DNA from: Paratinospora sagittata
Lineage: Eukaryota > Streptophyta > Magnoliopsida > Ranunculales > Menispermaceae
NCBI GenBank assembly: GCA_035771175.1
Contig: CM069607.1
Span: 5,329,501 to 5,393,500 of the forward strand
DNA: 64,000 bases
Direction of reading: 5' to 3'
The position numbers and the translations under genes were made by a program. The notes under the pieces were generated by a model. It did no database searches. It had not been told where the DNA came from and worked only from the letters and a program-made list of their open reading frames with translations. This document shows positions 13,639-25,085 of this stretch, piece by piece (the stretch's first letter is position 1; each line of letters opens with the position of its first letter).

Positions 13639-14969
13639 AGTTAGTGGCTGGGATTCAATCTTTTTATCACATTTTTATTCATATACTCTCATTTTTTTCT
13701 ATATTGGTTCTTTTTACTAAGACTAGGATTCAAAATCAAATCATTTTTATTTTTTTGAAAGAAGAAAAAAAATATTCAGCAAGTTCTTGCACAAACTATC
13801 ATGTAACCTTCTTTTCACGTTGTTTTTTGTTTTATCTACTGGCTCATGATAAATCGTGTAGTAGGGACAGCCGGTTTGAGTTCAGTTGGGTACACATCAA
13901 CTTGGATCCCTTAGATCATTCTCAAGCCACTCTCTACATACAAAGCTCGAGGATGATCCCTTAGTCCGATACCCTTTAGCATTTCCCTGATTGAAAAACT
14001 ACTACAAAATGTGTCTTTTGTTTTTAATAGAAATGGTTTCGCCCTAGAAAGGCTTGAAGACGTTAATCGTAAATAAGAACCTATCTCTATCTCGATAATA
14101 TTAGAGCTGTAAGAACAATGCCCTTATGGATTGCACACCAAGGTTTAACTTTTACAAAGCTTGATTTGATTTCAGTTTGAAATAATCCGAAAAGAAAGTA
14201 TACATTATATGTCATTTTAAAAATAAACTGAAAAAATTATTATAAGACCATCTAAAAGTAAACCAAAAATTTTCTCAATTGGGTAAGGCTAGGGGTGCCA
14301 ACCCGAACCAACCAATCTGATCAAACTGAGTATCTGAGTATAACTTGATGGATTGGTTTGAGTTGAGTTGATCCAAGTGTTTTGATTATGAGTTGACACC
14401 CTTAAAATTCAATTCGAACCGAACCCAAGGTTCTTCTTCTTCTTCATTGCTTCAATAAAAAACAATAAGGGTTTTTCTTTGCTATTTTATTTCTTTAAAA
14501 TTTAAGTTATCATTTTGAAAGAAAAAATTAAGCAAGCTCCATCCAAATAACCAACTTAACCCAGTACAACTTGAATTAGTTGAAGAGCTAATTTAGATCA
14601 ACTTAGGTGCCCTTTGATTTTTTAACTTAAACTATTTTAATTGGGTTTTATTTTAGCTTTAACCGGACCGAACCTTACACAGACAAGCCGTTCCATACAA
14701 TTTACCGGTCTGACCCGGCCCATTTTCGGGTCAAAAGCTCCGACCAGTCAAAGTTTTCTAGACGAGCCTCGAGAATACCCTTAAGAACTTGCTTCGGGAG
14801 CTCAAATTCGTATCTTATCAATCCCTCTCACCATTTTCATCTATCAATCAAGCTATAGTGGTAAAGATTCGAATCGAACGGTTTTTTCAGATCAGAAGAA
14901 AAACGCCAAAGCTTCTTCGATCCGTGAGACCCTTGCTGTTCCCTAATTGTGTGATTGGAAATTGCAGGG
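13639..14969. other. Intergenic between OSCA and SERINC genes; SERINC promoter side
   Basis: The first ~350 bases are the OSCA 3'UTR area. At 14290-14402 a short segment starting aggggtgccaacccgaacc and ending gttgacaccct has hAT-MITE-like inverted ends; 14655-14720 has similar accggtctgacccggcc words. From about 14750 the sequence becomes less AT-rich (SERINC/ISA2 promoter and leader). The bases just before the SERINC start read attgcaggg, so a short 5'UTR intron ending at 14967 is possible. Confidence 0.4.
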
Positions 14970-17900
14970 ATGTCGTGCTTGATTTCTTGCTGTGCGTCTT
15001 TGACTTGCGGGCTGTGCACATCTGTGGCTTCAGGGATTTCGAGGCGATCGGCTAGATTAGCTTATTGTGGTCTCTTCGGTGTCTCTCTCATCACTGCATG
15101 GATTCTCAGAGAGGTCGCCGTTCCTCTCATGGAGAAAATCCCATGTCAGTCTCTTCCGATCCCTCACCCTCATGTCAATTTATTTATTTATTCTTTTTTT
15201 GTGTTTTTTGTTTGGGGTTTTAAGTTGAAGTGATTTTGTTATCGAATTTCTTGTGCATATCTCAAAATTTTCCTTTTTCTTTTTTTGATTATTGTAATCC
15301 GAGGTTGTTTGAATTTCAATTGATGATGTATGTTGTTCTTATAATTGCTGTGTCAATTGGATTGTTTAATGGTGTTCTTGTCTTGGTGGAAATGTTTCAT
15401 TTACACAATTGCACTCAGCTTTGATTTAGTCAATTAGGTTTTTTTTTGCTTTACTTTGCTTTGGAAAATTCGTAATTTTTTGCATTTGGATGTAAAATTG
15501 GGAGAACGTTTCCTTTTACCCCCAGCACACCTTTTTCTTTTAGTTGCTTGGAGGAATTTGAGTTTCATCTCTCTCTTGACTCTTGCAATTTTATTAGCTG
15601 GTTTTTGTTTAGAATCATGGTCTTGATACTTGCACCTTAATTAGTTCTATTAAAGGAAGGGTGGGAGTTTTTTTTTTACACCTTTATTAGTTCTATTAAA
15701 GTAGTTCTTTTGGAATTTCTTTGATCTGAAATCTTCTTCCTTGAAAGGGTCTTTGAATATTAGAGTTGCTTGTCTTGAATGAGTAGTTTCCAGTTTATAT
15801 ATTGCTTTCCATTACATGTAGCTCATGAAACATACCAATTGTCAATTCCTGCTAACATTGATCGACAGTACCTAGTTTGGAGTTAGTGTTGTCATTGAAG
15901 TATCTTTAGATTGAGTGTTTGTATCAGGGTGTCTTATTTGTTGATTTGTTCCTGCTATCTGGAAAAAAAGGTTACTATTTGTTTTGTCTGAGTTGTTTGC
16001 CATTAACTTCATTTGTCTCAGGCCTTAGGAACCCACTAATCCCCACACCAACTGCTGAGTTTAAAAATCTGTCTTGTGGGTTCGGGTACGATACTTCCTT
16101 CCCTAAGGGACCTACACCGTGGAAGCCTTTAGCTCGGTAGAATTCCCCATGAACGCATTTATTAATCTCCCACCTTGCCGTGACTTGGAACCCTCGACCC
16201 TGTGAAATAAACTGTGAGGCTTGACCACCGTGCCAATGCGCCGTTGGCATTATCAAAGATATTTTTAACTTAGCCACTTAGCTTATTAGGAATTTGGAAT
16301 AAGCTTTGGTGGAACTGCTTCTTCCCAACATCTCACTGTATTTGTTTGTCTCTGGACTTATTGGCCTTTGTTTAGTCATGAAGAGAGAAATCTCAAAGGC
16401 AATAGGGAGGAGGCATTTGTATTTGCATATCAGAAAACATGTTCTGCCTGCATAATTAAGTTTTAGTTAATTGGGTCGAGATGTTCTGGCAATTAACTTT
16501 GGTGAAATTAAGCTTGGTACATGGCTCCATATGGTTCCACATTTAGTTGTTTTATGACCTAATTTGCTTTCTAAGCCAGACTCGAGCTTGACTGTTATTA
16601 CTAAATGAAGAGCTAATAAACAAATCTGTTTTCCATTTCATTTGTTCTTTTAGAAATACTCATTTAGTTACCTGATTCTTCTGATCTCCAACAGAGAAAC
16701 TCAGCAGTCTTTTTAAGAAAGTCGCCTACCTTGGAAGAGTTTGTCGTTAATTACATTCTGAATTTATTTCCTTCTTCAAAGACTTATGGAAACTCTTCTA
16801 CCATCACTTACTGTGCAAGCCCACCATCTTCAGTTCGAAACAGCCAAAGTCGCAAAGTGGGCAGCTGCCACCCGTTTTAATTATGGAAATAAAAGAGTAT
16901 GTAATGTGAACAGAATGGATAATTTAAGAAAATACCAAGTCTGTGGTGAAGCTTCACAATATGTTACTAGAAATTCTAGGCGAGGTATGGATTTGAAAGT
17001 ATCTGCTGCATCACAAAGCTCTGTTTACCAAATTGGACCTGGATTATTAACAAGTACAACTATTGAAACAAAAGAACTAGAAAAAGCAGCCAGTTATTTA
17101 TTTAGAACAGAAATAGGTGGCCTGGTGAAGGTTTATGTTCGAAGGAAAAATATGAAATACACAATTCTTATTGAAGTTTCATCCTTGCCACAATGGGCCA
17201 GCAAGAATGATTTGGTACTAAGCTGGGGCATTTTCAGATCTGATTCATCATCTTTTATGCCTCTTGAATCTCAAAAATCTGCTTCAGAAACTGGATCCAA
17301 TACCTTCCAGACCCCATTCATCCAAAAAGATCGAAAGGTCCTTTCATTAGAGATGGAATTTGAATTAAAACATGCTCCATTTTATCTCTCGTTCCTACTG
17401 AAGTATCAATCTGATGTTTCTCCAAGTAACTTAGAGATAAGAAGTCATAGGAAGACAATTTTTTGTGTTCCAGTGGGTATTCATTCGGGTTGCCCTGCTC
17501 CATTGGGCATATCTTTTCCTAATGGTGGTTCAGTGAATTTTGCTCTGTTTTCAAAGAATGCCGATAGTGTAAACCTGTGCTTGTATGATGAGATGACTGA
17601 TAAACCCTCATTAGACATTGCTTTAGATCCATACGTTAATCGGACTGGTGATATTTGGCATGTGTCAATGGAAAGTGTTGGGCCCTATGTAGGCTATGCG
17701 TACCGATGCAATGAAGTTATTCATTCTGGCAAAGGAGGCACAATTCACACAAACCATGTCCTTTTAGACCCATATGCTAAGATTCTCAGAAGTCTTCTTC
17801 CTGATCAAAGTGCTCCTTTTTCTCCGACAAAGTGTATTGGCCACTTACGTGAGGATCCTGTTTTTGATTGGAGCGATGAAAAGCGCCCTTGCTTACTGAT

Positions 17901-20900
17901 GGAGGATCTAGTGGTTTATCAGCTAAATGTGAAGCATTTTACTGAGGACAAGTCTAGCCAGCTGCCAACTGGTGTTGCTGGAACGTTTTCTGGTTTGATT
18001 GAGAAGGTGCATCATTTCAAAAGTCTTGGTGTAAATGCAATACTGTTAGAGCCAATATTTCCTTTTGATGAGCAAAAAGGACCCTATTTCCCATATCATA
18101 TTTTTTCACCTATGAACTCATATGGACCCGCTCACGTTGGTTTATCAACTATCAATTCTATGAAAGAGATGGTTAAGAAACTGCATGCCAATGGCATAGA
18201 GGTTTTATTGGAAGTTGTGTATACCCATACCACAGATGAAATAGGGTTACAAGGAATTGATAGATTTTCTTATTATGAGGTTGACAATGAGGTGGGATCA
18301 GGATCAAGCAGCGCTTTAAACTGCAATAATCCTGTTGTCCAGCAGATGATTTTGGATAGCCTTCGATATTGGGTAGCTGAGTTTCACATTGATGGTTTTT
18401 GTTTTGTGAATGCTTCATCACTTTTATGGAAATCAGATGGCAAGTACTTACACCGTCCTGCTCTAATTGAGGCAATTGCATTTGACCCTGTACTTTCTAA
18501 GGCTAAGATTATTGCTGACTGCTTGGATCCATATGACATGGTATTCAAGGAAGTTTGTTTTCCTCACTGGAAGAGATGGGCTGAAATGAACACAAGATTT
18601 TGCCAGGATGTGAGAAACTTTTTGAGGGGCGAGGGTCTTCTCAGTAACCTTGCAACACGGCTTTGCGGGAGTGGGGATGTTTTCTTGGATGGGCGTGGTC
18701 CTGCATTTTCTTTCAATTTTGTATCTAGGAACTTTGGACTTTCCATTGTGGATTTGGTCAGCTTCAGTGGCAGTGGGATCTCTTCAGAACTGAGTTGGAA
18801 TTGTGGGGAAGAAGGTCCAACAAATAAAGTTAATGTCCTTAAAACCAGGCTGAAACAAATACGCAATTTTCTCTTCATATTATACATCTCACTGGGTGTT
18901 CCCGTTCTCAATATGGGAGATGAGTGTGGACAGTCCTCCGGTGGATCCCCGTCATACAGTGAAAGAAAATCATTTGATTGGGGAGCTTTGCAAACCAATT
19001 TTGGTGTTCAAATGACACAGTTTATTGCATTTTTAAGTTCACTTAGAGTGAGGCGACATGATCTTCTTCAGAACAGGAACTTCCTGCAGGAAGAAAGCAT
19101 TGACTGGTATGGGAGTGACCTAGCTCAACCCAGATGGAAAGACCAGTCATGCAAGTTCTTGGCTATGACATTGAAGGCACACAGAGATTATGGCGAATCA
19201 AGTTCAGATTCTGATCATAGGGAGGGCGACTTATTTGTTGCTTTTAATGCAAATGATCAATCTGAGAGTGTTATCTTACCTCCACCATCAGAAGAAATGA
19301 CATGGTTTTGTTTGGTTGACACAGCTCTTCCATTTCCTGGATTTTTTTCAACAGATGGTGACCCTGTTGTTGAAAAAACGGCAGGACTGCTTGCTTATGA
19401 TGTGAAGTCTCACAGTTGTGTTCTATTTGAAGCTAGGGGCTCTATCAGCTGAAATTTATCTTCATCAACTATTTTAATTTTTTCTGGAATAAAGTTGAAC
19501 AGATGTTCTGTAAATCAATATTTATAGGCTGTTCTTCGATGGCAAATACTTTTGCTAATCCACTCCTTGTAATGAGATTTTGGCACTTGTGTAGTTCCCC
19601 TGTTCCTTTCAATAAATATATCTAAGCATTTATTATACTCTTGTGCTATGCAAATGCTCAAGGAAGAAATTTGGTGTGCCACACAATGTTCAGTTTTTGA
19701 TTGATGAACATGATGTTTAGATCCATTAGTTATTCATATTTCTTTTCAGCTTTTGTATCTGCTTACTTATACCATATTTCAGTGGACTTTACATGGGCTA
19801 GACAGTTGGATCTGATCATTTTTATGTCTACAGGGATAAACACGTCTGCTCAAGATCACTCAAAAGAATGGTATCAAACAAATGCAGTTCTTCGTGTCAG
19901 CTTGGGAAATTTCTTGTTTTTTGGAGCATTTGCTCTTATAATGATTGGTGTCAAGGACCAGAATGACAAACGAGATTCATGGCACCATGGGGGGTGGATT
20001 TTGAAGATGGTGTTGTGGGTTTTGCTCATTATCCTCATGTTTTTCCTTCCAAATGTTATTATCACAATATATGGTTAGTCTTTCCTTACTGCCAGGGCAT
20101 ATTCTTTTTCATTACTTGTTTTCTTTTATTTATTGCCCCCTTCCCCCCTTTTAACCAAAAATTATGCACAAGGAAGTTCCGGACCTTTTGTCACTCCCAC
20201 TAAATGCCATCCTTTGGGATAGTTTTCATTTGCATTGCGCAAAGGTTTGGAATTGAAAAGTATTTCTGTTTTTTATTGATCACCCCCGTTTTCTATAAAT
20301 AGCTCTTTCTGTATTAAGAGTATTTGTGAGAGAAAGAATGAAGTTTTCATCCTTTACTTATACCATTCTCCCCTGAATCAAACCATACCAGATGATCTTA
20401 GCCATCCAACTTACCTGTTTCTGTGCACTTTGAAAATTATGGAATATTTTTTATGAGGTTTGTCCTACGGCTAATTGGTTATGATAATCTCTTGTTTTTA
20501 TTTTGTTATATATATATATATATATATATATATAGATATTATAAGAATACCAAAATCTCTTGTTTTGTTAATGTTTAAACAAGATCTTTGATGAGTCCCC
20601 ATCACATGTTTATTTAGACATGAGATATTGCAGCCTCCAATTATTATTATTCACTTTTGCAGACCTTTTAGTCATTTCTAACATGCAAGGATTCATCAGA
20701 TACCCGCATTTTTATAGAGTTAACACTAAACTTTAGAGTTTGATATTTGTTTCCGCATCTATTTGCAGGAACAGCATCAAAATTTGGATCAGGGTTGTTT
20801 CTTTTGGTTCAAGTAATTATATTACTGGAGTTCGCACATTCATGGAATGACGCATGGGTTGAGAAAGATGAACAGAAATGGTCGGTGAAAATTACTGTGT

Positions 20901-23313
20901 ATCCCTTTTCTTTTGGACATTTTTCGTGCTTTCTTGAGGTTGTACAGGTGGATCAGAATTTCTTTGGAGGTTAATCTTATGGTGGATACTGCAGGTACAT
21001 TGCTTTACTTGCAGTATCAGTTGGATGCTACCTTGCAGCATTTACATTCTCAGGACTCCTCTTCATTTGGTTCAATCCTTCAGGCCATGACTGCGGCCTT
21101 AACGTTTTCTTCATTGTGATGACCATGATTCTGGCATTTGGGTTTGCCATTGTTGCACTGCATCCAACGGTAGGTAATTATCCCTTGAAAGATCGGAACT
21201 TTGGTATTGACGAAACTCATTACCTTGTATAGCTCCAGCAAAAGCATGGTCATTTGTATTTGTGTACAAGGGTCGGCTTTAGGACCAGAATCTGCATTTT
21301 GAAGCATTTCCAATCTCGATACCTTTCAGTTACAACCTTGAAATGAGATAGGGAAAAATATAGGTTGAAATTGCAGGGAAAAATGTATTTGAGATAGGTT
21401 AAAATGATTATCTTGGTGAGTTTGTTTTTAGGTTGACGTAGCCTATTCTGCAACCATGATTTCATGACCTGTTAAAATATCCACACATTTTATTTCCTCA
21501 CATCGTCGCAAATGTTTGGCTTGTCCTTTGTTATGCACATATAAACTATCAGCATGTTCATTGATCTAAAGCTGCTGTGTTTGAGTTTTTTCATAGTTGG
21601 CTTAATACTAGTGCTTCTGGAATGGGTCTGGCCTATAATAAGAGCTCACGTATGGCCGGTTTAACTCCATTTAGTTTCTACTTCTACTTTAGAATGAATC
21701 TCTATTTGTAGAAGAGGTTTAAGCTTCATTATAATAAGCCAAATTTTTTTGTATATTCTTGTAGAAGATGTACCTCTACTTCAATTAGAGGAAGAAAAAT
21801 AGAGGGTATTTACTCAAAGAATAAATTTTCATTACCCTCTACTTTTAGAGGTTGCAAGTAGAGTTAACAAATGCCACCTTAGCCAACAGCTAGAATTCTG
21901 TGATTGAGTTGATTTTTGGTATGTGTTCTCCCGATCAGCTGTTCTTAAAGTTTGTGTGATGTTGATGAAAATTCGGAATAGCGTTCACCTACAAGGTTTA
22001 GAGACCAAAACAAATATGTGACAGCCCCTATTAGTTTGGAATCGAAACAACACTAGTAGTTTAGGATATATTTTTTATTTTTTTATTTTGGTTAAAGTTT
22101 CACACCTATAAAAGGTTGATTTTATTTGGGGACTGATTTTGTTTTTAGTTTGGGAATGGCTATGGAACTTCTACTTTACGAAGAAAGGTGCTCCATTGCT
22201 TTTCCTTTGTCATTGTCTTCGTGTACTACTCTTTGCCTCAAATCTACACTGCATCAAATATCAATTTGTTGCACTTTCTATGAGTGCATGGCATCAAATG
22301 ACATATTGTTTGTGGGTCTTGAACATGAAACAGGTAAATGGCAGTCTCTTGCCTGCTTCTGTGATCGCTGTGTACTGTGCATACTTGTGCTACAGCGCCC
22401 TCTCAAGTGAGCCTCGTGATTATGCGTGCAACGGCCTCCATAACAAGTTCAAAGGGGTCTCTACTGGTACCCTCATTCTCGGGATGCTCACAACAGTTCT
22501 TTCAGTCTTGTACTCAGCAGTTCGAGCTGGTTCTTCAGCAACTTTTCTCTCCCCACCATCCTCACCGAAGTCAGGTGCATTGATACAAAACCCTTTTGAG
22601 CATTGTGAAATCAATGGTTTCAAATTTTAAATCTGAAATCTTTGAACTATTATTTGCTTTATAAATTGTTTAAACATTTAGAATTTTTTTACTTTTGCCA
22701 ATAATTATCATCATCAATCTTCTTATCTACCAACAATAACTGGGCTTGTTTTACCAAACAACCTGAACCATAAATCATTACCAACATAGTGGAGTTTCTC
22801 AATGAAGAGAATTAGAATGGATGTCCATAAAGTACACACTATTTGCACGAGCAATTTATGATGATTCAATGGAAAGAGTTCTTTCAGAATCACTCGTTTA
22901 CTTGCTCTCAACACTCTTGCATAGAATAATATAATAGATCAAAGAATTGTTGCTCTTATAAGTTTTAGTTTTGCAGAACTTCTGATGCTGTCAAATTTGT
23001 TGTTTTAGGTGGGAGTAAGCCTCTTCTCGAATCCGACACATTAGAGGATGGGAAAAAAGGGAAGAGCGCTGAAGCCGAAGCACGGCCGGTTAGTTATTCT
23101 TATACATTCTTCCATCTGATTTTTGCTCTTGCCAGCATGTACTCTGGCATGCTTCTTACAGGTTGGACCAGTGCCCAGTCAGGTAGTTCTGATCTGATTG
23201 ATGTTGGTTGGACATCTGTTTGGGTTCGGATATGCACCGAATGGATCACCGCAGCGCTGTATTTCTGGTCTCTCCTTGCACCCATTGTCTTTCCAGACCG
23301 CGAATTCTTCTAG
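14970..23313 (+). CDS. SERINC-domain membrane protein (serine incorporator family)
   Basis: Exons 14970-15144, 19834-20073, 20769-20880, 20995-21169, 22334-22574 and 23009-23313 join in frame to 415 aa, close to the family's usual ~410. The N-terminus MSCLISCCASLTCGLCTSVA is the SERINC signature start. The codon for W at ...EKIPW/INTS is split over intron 1 (T at 15144, GG at 19834), which proves the long first intron. Other landmarks are KDQNDKRDSWHHGGW, FIWFNPSGHDCGLN, the luminal loop after SSEPRDYACNGL, and the end FPDREFF. About ten hydrophobic helices are expected. SERINCs are linked to serine-derived lipid synthesis and lipid scrambling in other eukaryotes; the plant role is little known. 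Intron 1 is 4.69 kb and contains the whole ISA2 gene in the same orientation. Confidence 0.95.
15145..16785 (+). promoter_or_regulatory. SERINC intron 1, 5' part: presumptive ISA2 promoter/leader
   Basis: Starts with the SERINC exon 1 donor (gtcagt at 15145) and runs to the ISA2 ATG. It holds a minus-strand SINE (about 15990-16260). A good acceptor, ctgatctccaacag ending at 16694, lies 91 bases before the ISA2 ATG. The ISA2 leader could therefore be spliced, either from its own upstream exon or from the SERINC first exon. Confidence 0.35.
15990..16260 (-). mobile_element. tRNA-derived SINE, family B
   Basis: Read on the minus strand it starts near 16255 with an A-box-like tggcacggtgg. About 32 bases later it has a B-box-like gggttccaagtc, the spacing of a tRNA-type pol III promoter. 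The remainder runs toward 15990 through a conserved-looking body (gtggggattagtgggttcc). The 3' tail border is approximate. It sits in the SERINC intron upstream of ISA2. Confidence 0.5.
16786..19452 (+). CDS. ISA2: Isoamylase 2, chloroplastic, non-catalytic subunit (nested gene)
   Basis: A single open frame of 888 aa with no intron. A plastid-type N-terminus (about 1-60) is followed by a plant-specific region, a CBM48-like domain (about 235-345, PLGISFPNGGSVNFALFSKN) and a GH13 fold (about 365-790). The GH13 signature regions are present but the active-site residues are not. Region I reads EVVYTH at 476-481. Region II reads GFCFVNA at 537-543, where active isoamylases have GFRFDLA, so the nucleophile Asp is gone. 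Region III reads IADCLD at 576-581, with Asp in place of the acid/base Glu. Region IV reads VSRNFG at 646-651, where HD is expected. ISA2 forms a hetero-oligomer with ISA1 that trims pre-amylopectin. The gene lies wholly within intron 1 of the SERINC gene, same strand. A poly-A signal aataaa at 19488 follows the stop. Confidence 0.95.
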   Translation: METLLPSLTVQAHHLQFETAKVAKWAAATRFNYGNKRVCNVNRMDNLRKYQVCGEASQYVTRNSRRGMDLKVSAASQSSVYQIGPGLLTSTTIETKELEKAASYLFRTEIGGLVKVYVRRKNMKYTILIEVSSLPQWASKNDLVLSWGIFRSDSSSFMPLESQKSASETGSNTFQTPFIQKDRKVLSLEMEFELKHAPFYLSFLLKYQSDVSPSNLEIRSHRKTIFCVPVGIHSGCPAPLGISFPNGGSVNFALFSKNADSVNLCLYDEMTDKPSLDIALDPYVNRTGDIWHVSMESVGPYVGYAYRCNEVIHSGKGGTIHTNHVLLDPYAKILRSLLPDQSAPFSPTKCIGHLREDPVFDWSDEKRPCLLMEDLVVYQLNVKHFTEDKSSQLPTGVAGTFSGLIEKVHHFKSLGVNAILLEPIFPFDEQKGPYFPYHIFSPMNSYGPAHVGLSTINSMKEMVKKLHANGIEVLLEVVYTHTTDEIGLQGIDRFSYYEVDNEVGSGSSSALNCNNPVVQQMILDSLRYWVAEFHIDGFCFVNASSLLWKSDGKYLHRPALIEAIAFDPVLSKAKIIADCLDPYDMVFKEVCFPHWKRWAEMNTRFCQDVRNFLRGEGLLSNLATRLCGSGDVFLDGRGPAFSFNFVSRNFGLSIVDLVSFSGSGISSELSWNCGEEGPTNKVNVLKTRLKQIRNFLFILYISLGVPVLNMGDECGQSSGGSPSYSERKSFDWGALQTNFGVQMTQFIAFLSSLRVRRHDLLQNRNFLQEESIDWYGSDLAQPRWKDQSCKFLAMTLKAHRDYGESSSDSDHREGDLFVAFNANDQSESVILPPPSEEMTWFCLVDTALPFPGFFSTDGDPVVEKTAGLLAYDVKSHSCVLFEARGSIS
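19488..19616 (+). terminator. Polyadenylation signals of ISA2 inside the SERINC intron
   Basis: Canonical aataaa occurs at 19488 (36 bases after the ISA2 stop) and again near 19610 (caataaatat), in a T-rich context. They are needed for ISA2 but lie on the SERINC primary transcript about 220-350 bases before the SERINC exon 2 acceptor at 19833. Confidence 0.5.
20505..20537. repeat. (TA)n microsatellite in SERINC intron 2
   Basis: An uninterrupted run of alternating T and A of about 30 bases. Confidence 0.9.
21652..21879. repeat. MITE-like element, copy 2 (in SERINC intron 4)
   Basis: The left end reads atggccggtttaactcca. The right end reads agttaacaaatgccacc, whose complement ggtggcatttgttaact matches the left end imperfectly. 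The interior matches the element at 1971-2182 (ctacttctacttta, aattagaggaagaaaaatag, ttttcattaccctctac). Non-autonomous DNA transposon, superfamily unassigned. Confidence 0.6.
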
Positions 23314-25085
23314 GCCTTGTTGTGCATTTATGACTCAAATTGTGATGTCACTGTAATATATTTAATTAGGATTCCTGTGGGCTCTTGTAGATGCTTGCCC
23401 TGTTTTGCTTGTGTTGGACTTCCTCTAGACATCAGTCTTGTAGATGCAAGAACTTGTGGTCTGTGATGCATATGAAAGGTCAAAACTTTCGTAATTACAT
23501 CAATTCATTGTAACTGGTTCCGAAATAGGCAGGTTGAGGTGGGAAAAAGGGGAACAAGAGACTATGGTAACGAAATTATGCAATCACCATAAGTCCCAAC
23601 ACTTATCATGTGGCTTCCCATACATTATCACATTTTCCTTACAACCAATTTGGGTACAAAGCTTCTCTAATAAATTGAGTAAAGATGAGCTTCGCGATCA
23701 CTTTTCCTAGAAACTAAGCTCTTCGCCTAGAGACTACTAATAAGCTCTTTCTGGACATATAGCTTTTTTTGTCACATCCTGAGTTGCATAGCGTGTCTCC
23801 TACTCAGGTGCGGGCGCACCTCTCGGGGCGAACGCCTAGTTATAGTACCAGATAATATTGTCACATCTAGTCGAATTCGCGATACTCAACAGGGCCCTAA
23901 TAACGGACTAGATCATTTACCCTCACTATTTATAAATAGTGAAGGGTCTTCTCCCAAGTCGAATTCGCAACCTCCTTTAAGAGGTTAGATTTCGCATTTC
24001 TCATCTGACATTACTGTAATTATGATCAACCATTTCTCAACTTAGTATAAATGAGTTCATCATGGCACTACCCCAAATCTGCATCCATAGAATTATTCTC
24101 ACGGGGGGCATGGAACGAGACCTGCAACATTAATTTGATCGTCCTCAACGGTACACCATCCTACATTTTTGTATTCAAGCCAATATAGCTTTCCTCCTAA
24201 GAAAATATTGGAGTCACCGAATTGATATGGTCGTGAGACCCTCAACTTTGCCCGTCTTTGATAGAAACACTTGGAATTCACAGTCTACTGGGGCACCACC
24301 ACCACCATCTGGCATGTTTAGAATAACAAGATAGGTGAGTGTGTAACACAAGAAGGGTTTAGATGGATCAAAAAGTGCATCTACGAGCGTGTCCCGGGGT
24401 TGGGTACACTACACATTTTGTAATAGGGTTGCAAATGAATTGCTTCTTACAACCGAAACAACAATAACCCCACAAAAGTCCGTTCGATGAGCCTCTATAA
24501 AATTTAGTTTCTATACTACTTATAATAGCCTATAGATTGACAATTTGATATTAAATACCATATATCTCGACAAATTAATTATATCATTGACCACATCGCA
24601 ATTTCTTAGTTTAGGTTGTAATCTATACTATAGTTAATATTATATAGTCATCAACTCACTCTACTTTTCCGGTTTTTTTTTTTTTTTTTTTTTGTTGAGG
24701 TCGATTAAGTATTCTCATATGATATTATAGATATAGATTACTTTGATATCCTCCTATAATTTACCTTACGAAATATAACTTTTTAAAAAAAATTGCATTA
24801 TCTTCAAAAAGTTTTTTATACCAATTTGCGTATTATTTCACTTTATTTTAATTGTCTTAACTATAAAGAAAATAAATATTTTAAAATTGAAAAAATTTTA
24901 ATTTAAAGAATAAAAACTTTAATTAAAAAAAAATCTATTTATTTGATTTTTAGATTAACAAATTTTTTTAGTCTATTATTTTTATTCTCAAACTGGTAAA
25001 AGAAGGAAATAGAAAAAACATGTATATGTTAAATATCGATATTAAATACTAACTCCATCAAAAAATTTATTTACATAAAACTCGT
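23314..25085. other. Intergenic after SERINC; unclassified repeat fragments
   Basis: The SERINC 3'UTR occupies the first few hundred bases. The stretch 23770-24420 has LTR-like words (tcacatcctgagttgcatag, ctatttataaatagtgaagg) but no proven borders. 24525-24650 matches 29285-29405 (agcctatagattga at the left, taggttgtaatctatact at the right). After 24660 the sequence is very AT-rich with poly-T. No coding exon was seen. Confidence 0.4.

Noticed and set aside
18173..18998. Minus-strand frames inside ISA2
   Set aside because: Shadow frames of the 888-codon ISA2 coding sequence.
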